From NCBI GenBank assembly GCA_937877465.1, contig CALFIT010000163.1, positions 1 through 11,925 on the forward strand: a stretch of 11,925 nucleotides of DNA, read 5' to 3'. The notes under the pieces are model-generated. The model was not told the DNA's origin, searched no databases, and was given only the letters and a program-made list of their open reading frames with translations. Every line of letters begins with the position of its first letter. Within the stretch, counting starts at the first letter, position 1. Both the position numbers and the translations under genes were made by a program. The stretch is from an uncultured Bacteroidales bacterium (GTDB lineage: Bacteria > Bacteroidota > Bacteroidia > Bacteroidales > F082). Shown here in pieces: positions 6,541 to 11,925 of the stretch.

Positions 6541-8271
6541 TCAGTCGACATTCTTGTGCAGATAGGAATTCTCGTTGCTGATGCCGTTATTGGAAGTCGA
6601 GTAGTGCGACATGTCGCTGCTTTCATTAGCTTGGCTGATTTCCACATTGCGGCGCAGGTAAGCGGGTTGGTTTTCAAGCTCCTCCAATCCGCGAGTGGTC
6701 CTAAAGTTCATGCTCAAGGCGCGGAGACGTTGTTTCTTCAGCTCCTCCTTGGGGTCAACAATCTTGACTTTCTTCGCCTCAAGCACGGCTACTTCCTGTT
6801 CCGTCTTGGTCTGCACTTCTTCCTTGGTGATGATGCGCGAGGTGATTTCGAAGCCATCGTCGTCGTTGCCGTTGGAACGGAAAGGATTGTCGAAGACCCT
6901 CACGTTGGGACGCTCCTCTTCATAATAAGAGGTGTGTTGCGTTTCTTGGACGGGGATGAAGGGCGTCGGCTCAACGATTGGCTCGACGATAGGCTCTTCC
7001 TCGATAGGCTCTGCTTCTTCTACAGGCTCAGGCTCAATGTACGTTTCGGTTGGCTCTTCCACATCAAACAAGGAATGCACGGTCTTCTCCTCGTGCGCGA
7101 CTTGCGGTTGGGGAGCAGGCGTTTCCTCATGCTGGATGGAGGGCTGTGGTGTTTCGGCGACTTTGGCTTCCGTGTCAGGTGTCGTTGCTTCGCCTCTCAC
7201 GTTGCCGTTCAGGTCGTAGACCTTCTTCGGCTGCACTGTGGGAATGGTCTGTTTCTCGTTCAGCACGGCGGTATAGGGACGGGCGTCGTGGTTGAAGCCG
7301 GTGGCAATTAGGGTGACGCTGAGGGCTTCGCCTAAGTTTTCGTCGGTGCCGTTGCCCCAGATGACATCGGAGTTGTTGCCGCAGGCGTTTTGGGCGATTT
7401 CGAGGATCTCGTCCACTTCGTCTAACGACACCTCGTTGGTGCCCGAGGTGATGTAGAGCAGGATGTTTTTCGCGCCCTCGATGTTCGAGTCGTTGAGCAA
7501 GGGCGAGTGGATGGCGTCCTTGATGGCCTTCTCGGCACGGTTTTCGCCTTCGGCGGTGCCCGAACCCATGATGGCCTTTCCGCTTTCCTTCATCACGGTC
7601 TTGACGTCTTCAAAGTCGACGTTGACATAGCCGGGCACGGTGATGATTTCGGCGATGCCGCGAGCAGCCGTGGCCAACACGTCGTCGGCTTTCTTGAACG
7701 CCTCGGAGAGCTTCATGTTGCCGTACTGGTCGCGGAGCTTGTCGGTGCTGATGAGGATGAGCGTGTCGACACATTTCTTGAGTTCCTCTATGCCGTTGAG
7801 GGCCTGCAACTTGCGTCGGCGGCCTTCGCGTTCCATCGGCATGGTGACGATGCCCACGGTGAGGATGCCCTTGTCTTTGGCCAATTTGGCCACGACGGGT
7901 GCCGCGCCGGTGCCGGTGCCGCCGCCCATTCCGGCGGTGACGAACAGCATCTTGGTGTCGTCGTCGAGCAGGGCCTCAATCTCGTCGCGGCTCATCTCGG
8001 CGGCTTCGCGCCCGATGTTGGGGTCGTTGCCGGCACCCAACTCGCGCTTGCCGAGGTGGACGGTGGTTTTCACGTTGCTTTTCAGCAAAGCTTGGTGGTC
8101 GGTGTTGCAAAGGACGAAATCAACCCCTTGGATGCCCTCTTCCATCATGTGGTTGACGGCGTTGCCGCCGCCGCCGCCCACACCGACGACTTTGATATAG
8201 TTGGGCTTGGCCTCGTCGACGGGCTTGAACATCTCGTCTTGTTTGTTGATGGTCATGTAATCTTCTGCCAT
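6541..8271 (-). CDS. ftsZ: Cell division GTPase FtsZ
   Basis: Tubulin-like GTPase that polymerises into the division ring at midcell. Of 576 residues, the globular domain takes about 24-326. It shows the GGGGGNAVNHM nucleotide-binding stretch (32-42), the tubulin signature GMGGGTGTGAAP (114-125) and the T7 catalytic loop with N217, D219 and D222. The usual PFxxEG segment reads PMEREG (145-150), a small departure. About 335-510 is a long, acidic, proline- and glutamate-rich linker. The C-terminus has two related blocks: ENQPAYLRRNVE (533-544) and the terminal NSYLHKNVD (568-576), the latter resembling the tail of other Bacteroidales FtsZ. The start is 21 nt after the ftsA stop; Met6 is an alternative start. 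It is the last gene of the cluster, followed by a hairpin terminator. Confidence 0.97.
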   Translation of the reverse strand: MAEDYMTINKQDEMFKPVDEAKPNYIKVVGVGGGGGNAVNHMMEEGIQGVDFVLCNTDHQALLKSNVKTTVHLGKRELGAGNDPNIGREAAEMSRDEIEALLDDDTKMLFVTAGMGGGTGTGAAPVVAKLAKDKGILTVGIVTMPMEREGRRRKLQALNGIEELKKCVDTLILISTDKLRDQYGNMKLSEAFKKADDVLATAARGIAEIITVPGYVNVDFEDVKTVMKESGKAIMGSGTAEGENRAEKAIKDAIHSPLLNDSNIEGAKNILLYITSGTNEVSLDEVDEILEIAQNACGNNSDVIWGNGTDENLGEALSVTLIATGFNHDARPYTAVLNEKQTIPTVQPKKVYDLNGNVRGEATTPDTEAKVAETPQPSIQHEETPAPQPQVAHEEKTVHSLFDVEEPTETYIEPEPVEEAEPIEEEPIVEPIVEPTPFIPVQETQHTSYYEEERPNVRVFDNPFRSNGNDDDGFEITSRIITKEEVQTKTEQEVAVLEAKKVKIVDPKEELKKQRLRALSMNFRTTRGLEELENQPAYLRRNVEISQANESSDMSHYSTSNNGISNENSYLHKNVD

Positions 8272-8292
8272 AATCGTTGATTTTATAAGGGG

Positions 8293-9666
8293 TTAGTCAA
8301 TGTCGTCGGGATTAAAGATCTCGGTGAAAGAAGTGACGATTTTCTTCAAATCGAGAACCTTTTTCTTTTTCTTCCTAGTGGTGGTTTCTTCAGTCTCATC
8401 GTTGGTCTCGGCAACGATGGTTTCTGAAGCAGTGTCTTTTGCCATTCCGGTGCCAACTTCAGGGCTTGTTTGTCCCATTTCGATAGGTTTGATGGCATTC
8501 AGATGTTCGTCGTGTTCCATGCGGGCGATGGTTTCGATGACAAGGCCGATGCCAGTGGAATACATGGGGCTTGCCATCTCTTTCATCGTGGTGCTGTTGA
8601 GGTGTTCGCTGGGGTATCCGATGCGCACTTCCAATCCGGTCTTGAATTCGGCCAGTTGTTGGATGTAATTCATCAAGGCACCACCACCGGTGAGGACGAT
8701 GCCAGCGATGAGTTGGTTTTCCGACTTTGCCTTTTGGATTTCATAGTTGACCAATTCGAAGATTTCTTCCAATCGGGCTTGGATGATGTTGGCTAAGTTC
8801 TTGAAGGAGATTTCTTTGGGCTCTCTGCCACGGATGCCAGGGATGGAAACCACTTCGTCGTCGCGGTTTTTGCTGGCTAAGGCCGACCCAAACTTCACCT
8901 TCACCTCTTCGGCATAGTGCCTGATGATGGAGCATCCCGTGCAGATGTCTTCCGTGATGATGTTGCCGCCGAAAGGTATCACTGCGGTGTGCTGGATTTT
9001 CTTGTCCTTGAATATGGCGATGTCGGTGGTGCCTCCACCGATGTCGACCAAGACCACGCCGGCGTCTTTCTCCTCTTCGTCGAGTACGGCTTGTGCCGAG
9101 GCGATGGGCTCAAGAATCATATAGTCCATTTCGAGACCGGCTTTCTCGATGCACTTCAAGATGTTCTTGGCTGCCGAGGTCTGGCCGATGATGACATGGA
9201 AATTGGCTTCGATCTTGTTGCCCAACATGCCTACGGGATTGGAGGCCAGCTCGCCGTCGACGTAGGTGTCTTGGCGGATGACGTCGATGATTTCTTCACC
9301 TGGGGTCATGTTGATTTTAAAGGTGTCGTTGCGCAGGCGTTCGAGTTCAGCCTCAGTGATTTCGGTTTCGTGGTTGTCGCGCATCAATACGCCGCGGTGC
9401 TGCAGGCTCTTGATGTGTTGGCCGGCAATGCCGACGCTGACGCGGTTGATTTCCACGCCCGATTGTTCGGAGGCTTGCTTGACTGCCAGTTTGATGGCTT
9501 CCACGGTTTCGATGATGTTGGTGACTACACCTCTTTTCACGCCCGTGGAGATGGTTTTGCCGTAGCCGAGAATCTCGATTTTCCCGTTTTCGGCTTTCTG
9601 GCCTACGATGCAGGCCACTTTGGTGGTGCCGATGTCTAATCCGACGATGATTTTTCCTTCGCTCAT
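8293..9666 (-). CDS. ftsA: Cell division protein FtsA
   Basis: Actin-like ATPase that tethers FtsZ filaments to the membrane and recruits later division proteins. The 457-residue protein shows the phosphate-1 loop GLDIGTTKV (9-17), the FtsA-specific 1C subdomain (about 85-165), the phosphate-2 loop VDIGGGTTD (207-215) and the adenosine motif LTGGGA (325-330). After residue 385 comes a low-complexity tail rich in Thr and Glu, then six basic residues (RKKKKK, 431-436) and an amphipathic stretch (VLDLKKIVTSFTEIF, 437-451) that fits the membrane-targeting helix of the family. The start is 4 nt after the ftsQ stop with no Shine-Dalgarno sequence, so initiation may depend on ribosomes ending ftsQ. 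The sequence just upstream is complementary to the ftsZ 3' UTR. Confidence 0.96.
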   Translation of the reverse strand: MSEGKIIVGLDIGTTKVACIVGQKAENGKIEILGYGKTISTGVKRGVVTNIIETVEAIKLAVKQASEQSGVEINRVSVGIAGQHIKSLQHRGVLMRDNHETEITEAELERLRNDTFKINMTPGEEIIDVIRQDTYVDGELASNPVGMLGNKIEANFHVIIGQTSAAKNILKCIEKAGLEMDYMILEPIASAQAVLDEEEKDAGVVLVDIGGGTTDIAIFKDKKIQHTAVIPFGGNIITEDICTGCSIIRHYAEEVKVKFGSALASKNRDDEVVSIPGIRGREPKEISFKNLANIIQARLEEIFELVNYEIQKAKSENQLIAGIVLTGGGALMNYIQQLAEFKTGLEVRIGYPSEHLNSTTMKEMASPMYSTGIGLVIETIARMEHDEHLNAIKPIEMGQTSPEVGTGMAKDTASETIVAETNDETEETTTRKKKKKVLDLKKIVTSFTEIFNPDDID

Positions 9667-9670
9667 AGCA

Positions 9671-9700
9671 TTATCGTTTTGTACAGACTATTTGATTTTT
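9671..9700 (-). repeat. Inverted repeat, copy B, at the ftsQ stop and ftsA leader
   Basis: Read on the minus strand this is AAAAATCAAATAGTCTGT, then ACAAA, then ACGATAA, where the last TAA is the ftsQ stop. It encodes the final ftsQ residues KNQIVCTKR and lies 4 nt before the ftsA start. It matches copy A at 6490-6515 in inverted orientation across 18 and then 7 bases. The two copies bracket ftsA and ftsZ. Confidence 0.85.
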
Positions 9701-10435
9701 ATAATTCAGATTGATGATTTTCGTTGCTTTGGTCTCAGGGCTTTTGATGCGCTGTTTCATGAAGATTTCCAGCCGATTCAACTTGTCGGCGGCGAGGCAG
9801 GTGTCGCCAAGGATGATGCGTGCATCGAGTCCTTTCACGGTGAGCTCAAATTGGTTGCGGTTGTTGCAATAGAGCTGTCCGGCGCAATTGGCGATGAATG
9901 GATTCTTTTCGATGGCCTCAAACCAATACAAGGCATTGAGCGCGTTTCGGTCGCCATCGAGGGTGTCGCTGAGTCGACGTGTGGTTGTGTCGTTGCCGAG
10001 GTCAAAATTGCCGCTGGCAATCAGCACATAAGGGGTGTAGCTGTGGCTCGATGGGAGCACGATTCCGTCGTGGGTGACGTACACCGAGTGGCCGTTCTTG
10101 CCGTATATCCTGAATTTGGGCTGATGTTCTTGGAAGGAGATGTTCAGGTTGCCGTCGAGGTCGATGTAGGCGGTGTTGCTCTCAATCCAAGGGTTGGCGT
10201 CGAGTTGCCGCTGGATTTTGACCATGTCGACGGTGCCGATTTTAGAGTTGCCGTATCTCTGCTCCATCATTTCGTGCAGTTCGTGCCTTCTCACAAAGCC
10301 GCTGTCAGGCTCAGCCGTGATGTTGATGGCCTTGAGAGGCGTTTCGAGGTAGTCTTCCCTTGCGAAGATGAACAAGACGACCAACGCTGCCGCCGTGACG
10401 ACCCATAATACGATGCTTAATATCTTCTTTACCAT
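9671..10435 (-). CDS. ftsQ: Cell division protein FtsQ
   Basis: Bitopic inner-membrane protein of the divisome that links early and late division proteins. The 254 residues begin with a short basic N-terminus and one membrane helix (about 5-24). A periplasmic POTRA-like domain (about 32-105, including the NPWIESNTAYIDLDGNL stretch) and the beta domain follow. Sequence conservation is low, as usual for FtsQ, so the call rests on topology, length and position between murC and ftsA. The start overlaps the end of murC by 7 nt (ATGGTAA), which implies translational coupling. The last codons double as one arm of an inverted repeat shared with the ftsZ 3' UTR. Confidence 0.9.
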   Translation of the reverse strand: MVKKILSIVLWVVTAAALVVLFIFAREDYLETPLKAINITAEPDSGFVRRHELHEMMEQRYGNSKIGTVDMVKIQRQLDANPWIESNTAYIDLDGNLNISFQEHQPKFRIYGKNGHSVYVTHDGIVLPSSHSYTPYVLIASGNFDLGNDTTTRRLSDTLDGDRNALNALYWFEAIEKNPFIANCAGQLYCNNRNQFELTVKGLDARIILGDTCLAADKLNRLEIFMKQRIKSPETKATKIINLNYKNQIVCTKR

Positions 10436-11769
10436 GTCTTTATCAGTTTTTCCAAGGGTTCAACAAAACGGTCGATGTCGCCGGCACCCATCGTGACGAG
10501 CAGTTCGGGCCTTTTGCTGTCTATCAGGGCGATGAGTCCGGATTTGGGGCAGACTTGCTTGTCGGTCATCTGCACCTTGCCCAAGAGTGCCGTAGAAGTG
10601 ATGCCTTCGATGGGTAGCTCGCGGGCGGGATAGATGTCGAGCAGGACAAGCTCGTCGGCCATGGCCAAAACGGTGGCAAACTCGTCCATGAAGTCGCGGG
10701 TGCGGCTGAAGAGGTGAGGTTGGAAGACGAGCGTGAGCCGTTTGTCGGGGAATGAGGTCTTGACCGCCGTCAGGCACGAGCGGATTTCTTCGGGATGATG
10801 CGCGTAATCGTCGATGTAGCAGTGCTTTTCGTTGTTGACGCGGACATCAAAGCGACGTTTCACGCCTTTGAAAGCGCCCAATGCGGCTGCGATTGACTCA
10901 GGCTCAAGGCCGGTTTGCCGTGCGGCGATGAAGGCTGCCGTGGCGTTCAGCACGTTGTGGTTTCCGGCCATGGGCAGGCGGATGGCGGTGCAGGTGCCTT
11001 CGCCCTCGATGGTGAAGTCGGTGACGCCTTTCTCCGACTTGACGATTTCGGCCTTGAAGTCGCAATGTTCGCCAAAACCGAAGCGAATGATATGCTCGGC
11101 TTGGATGTTCAAGCCTTCCTTGACGATGACATTGCCTTCGGTGAGGCGGGCAAAGTCGTTGAAACTCTGCACCAAGTGTTGCCTGTCGCCGTAGATGTCG
11201 AGGTGGTCGGCGTCGATGGAGTTGATGATGCTGACGGCGGGGTGGAGGCGCAGGAAGGAACGGTCGAACTCGTCGGCTTCGACGACCAAAAGGCTGTCGT
11301 CGGCCCTGCCGAGTAGCAGGTTGCTGCCGAAGTTGTTGGCGATGCCACCGATGAAGGCGGTGGTGTTGGTGCCGCAGGTGTGCAGGACATGGGCCACCAT
11401 GGCCGTGGTGGTGGTCTTGCCGTGGGTTCCGGCTACGGCGATGGTGCGATGTTGCGCCGAGATGCGTCCCAAGGCTTCCGAGCGTTTCAGGATGGGGACG
11501 TTGCGCTGGCGGAGGGCCGCAAACTCCTTGAGGTCGCTCGGGACGGCAGGGGTGTAGACGACAATCTCGATGAGGGCAGGCAATAGGGTGGGGTTGTCTT
11601 CATAATGGATTGCCATGCCCTCATCCTCCAATTGTTTGGTGAGCGGTGAAGGAGTGTGGTCGTAGCCTGCAACGGTGTAGCCCTGGCTGTGGTAATACCT
11701 TGCCAAGGCACTCATGCCGATGCCGCCGATGCCTAACATGTAGATGGTATGTCCTTCTCCTTTATTCAT
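10429..11769 (-). CDS. murC: UDP-N-acetylmuramate--L-alanine ligase
   Basis: Cytoplasmic ATP-dependent ligase that adds L-alanine to UDP-N-acetylmuramic acid, the first amino acid step of peptidoglycan precursor synthesis. The 446-residue chain has the N-terminal UDP-binding motif LGIGGIGMSALA (12-23), the ATP loop GTHGKTTTT (114-122), VEADEFDRSF (163-172) and DADHLDIYGD (186-195). The AGNHNVLNA stretch (268-276) marks the central domain. FKGVKRRFDVR (300-310) and DDYAHHPEEI (320-329), which contribute to substrate and ATP binding, complete the Mur ligase set. Nothing is truncated. It starts 11 nt after the murG stop across a heptanucleotide repeat and overlaps ftsQ by 7 nt. No ddl lies between murC and ftsQ, unlike E. 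coli but as usual in Bacteroidetes. Confidence 0.97.
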   Translation of the reverse strand: MNKGEGHTIYMLGIGGIGMSALARYYHSQGYTVAGYDHTPSPLTKQLEDEGMAIHYEDNPTLLPALIEIVVYTPAVPSDLKEFAALRQRNVPILKRSEALGRISAQHRTIAVAGTHGKTTTTAMVAHVLHTCGTNTTAFIGGIANNFGSNLLLGRADDSLLVVEADEFDRSFLRLHPAVSIINSIDADHLDIYGDRQHLVQSFNDFARLTEGNVIVKEGLNIQAEHIIRFGFGEHCDFKAEIVKSEKGVTDFTIEGEGTCTAIRLPMAGNHNVLNATAAFIAARQTGLEPESIAAALGAFKGVKRRFDVRVNNEKHCYIDDYAHHPEEIRSCLTAVKTSFPDKRLTLVFQPHLFSRTRDFMDEFATVLAMADELVLLDIYPARELPIEGITSTALLGKVQMTDKQVCPKSGLIALIDSKRPELLVTMGAGDIDRFVEPLEKLIKTW

Positions 11770-11771
11770 GT

Positions 11772-11806
11772 TCTTAACTCTAAACTCTCAACTTTAAACT
11801 CTCAAC
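11772..11806 (-). repeat. Five-copy heptanucleotide tandem repeat at the murG-murC junction
   Basis: On the minus strand five 7-nt units fit the consensus GTTNARA: GTTGAGA twice, and GTTTAAA, GTTTAGA and GTTAAGA once each. The first three and most of the fourth are read as the last codons of murG (ending VESLKLRV) plus its TAG stop; the rest is the spacer before murC. On the plus strand the most exact part is TAAACTCTCAACT, present at 11781-11793 and 11795-11807. Confidence 0.75.
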
Positions 11807-11925
11807 TACAACCTTAACAATATCATCAGCGGCATTCGGTCGGGCAAACTTGCCGATGTTGGTGCTCATTTTGGCCTGCAACTCGCGGTCGTCCTTCAGC
11901 CTGAACAAGGTGGGGACGAGTTCCT
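11780..11925 (-). CDS. murG: MurG, C-terminal end only (partial at the window edge)
   Basis: UDP-N-acetylglucosamine transferase that converts lipid I to lipid II at the inner face of the membrane. Only the last 47 full codons are in the window, so no catalytic or substrate-binding residue can be inspected. The visible part (ELVPTLFRLKDDRELQAKM, then NIGKFARPNAADDIVKVV) resembles the helical end of MurG, where a DDREL-type helix is followed by an F/LA-P-A-A-I segment. Position directly before murC in a dcw cluster supports the call. The final residues VESLKLRV come from a heptanucleotide repeat and are unlikely to be ancestral. The gene runs off the right edge. Confidence 0.8.
   Translation of the reverse strand, partial: ELVPTLFRLKDDRELQAKMSTNIGKFARPNAADDIVKVVVESLKLRV

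Noticed and set aside
6961..7050. Short repeated codons in the FtsZ linker as a possible tandem repeat
   Set aside because: The pattern comes from alternating Pro, Val, Ile and Glu codons in a disordered linker, with no regular unit length.
7507..8280. A 257-codon open frame on the plus strand opposite ftsZ
   Set aside because: It is the antisense of a well-conserved FtsZ GTPase domain; it lacks a promoter, recognisable motifs and a plausible product.
8917..9639. A 240-codon open frame on the plus strand opposite ftsA
   Set aside because: Its low-complexity Asp, Val and Phe-rich translation is what the reverse strand of this codon usage yields; ftsA on the other strand is certain.
9608..10408. 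A 266-codon open frame on the plus strand opposite ftsQ
   Set aside because: It overlaps ftsQ entirely and runs into ftsA; no family resemblance or initiation signal supports it.

Overview
The window is a chromosomal segment from a member of the Bacteroidetes, most likely order Bacteroidales. No genus can be fixed from sequence alone. Four things point there: the gene order murG-murC-ftsQ-ftsA-ftsZ with no ddl; an FtsZ ending in the tail typical of this phylum; a gingipain-type C25 protease carrying a type IX secretion C-terminal sorting domain; and promoter boxes of the TAnnTTTG kind with no Shine-Dalgarno sequence before any start. No mobile element, tRNA, rRNA or CRISPR array was seen.

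Layout. Bases 1-116 hold an intrinsic terminator from something upstream and a promoter. Bases 117-1600 (plus strand) are cdsA and psd, overlapping by 4 nt, two enzymes of phosphatidylethanolamine synthesis. Their stop codon directly abuts the stop of a convergent minus-strand unit. That unit has its own promoter near 6440 and holds a 1193-residue secreted C25 protease followed 6 nt later by a fused TrmH/SpoU RNA methyltransferase + YjjG-like HAD phosphatase (1601-2812). Bases 6445-11925 (minus strand) are the 3' half of the division and cell wall (dcw) cluster: the end of murG, then murC, ftsQ, ftsA and ftsZ, with gaps of 10 nt, -7 nt, 4 nt and 21 nt. It closes with a strong hairpin terminator.

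How they work together. MurG and MurC act on peptidoglycan precursors; FtsQ, FtsA and FtsZ build and anchor the division ring. CdsA and Psd supply membrane phospholipid. The C25 protein is predicted to leave the cell by the type IX pathway and is unrelated to the division genes.

Most interesting signal. The short 3' UTR of ftsZ contains a near-perfect inverted copy of the end of ftsQ: 18 identical bases, a 1- versus 5-nt interruption, then 7 more. In the shared minus-strand transcript the two would be complementary, and the ftsQ copy covers the ftsQ stop codon and ends 4 nt before the ftsA start. This could be a feedback element acting on ftsA translation, or a relic inverted duplication bracketing ftsA-ftsZ. 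Also worth a second look are the methyltransferase-phosphatase fusion and a heptanucleotide tandem repeat that forms the last codons of murG and the spacer to murC.
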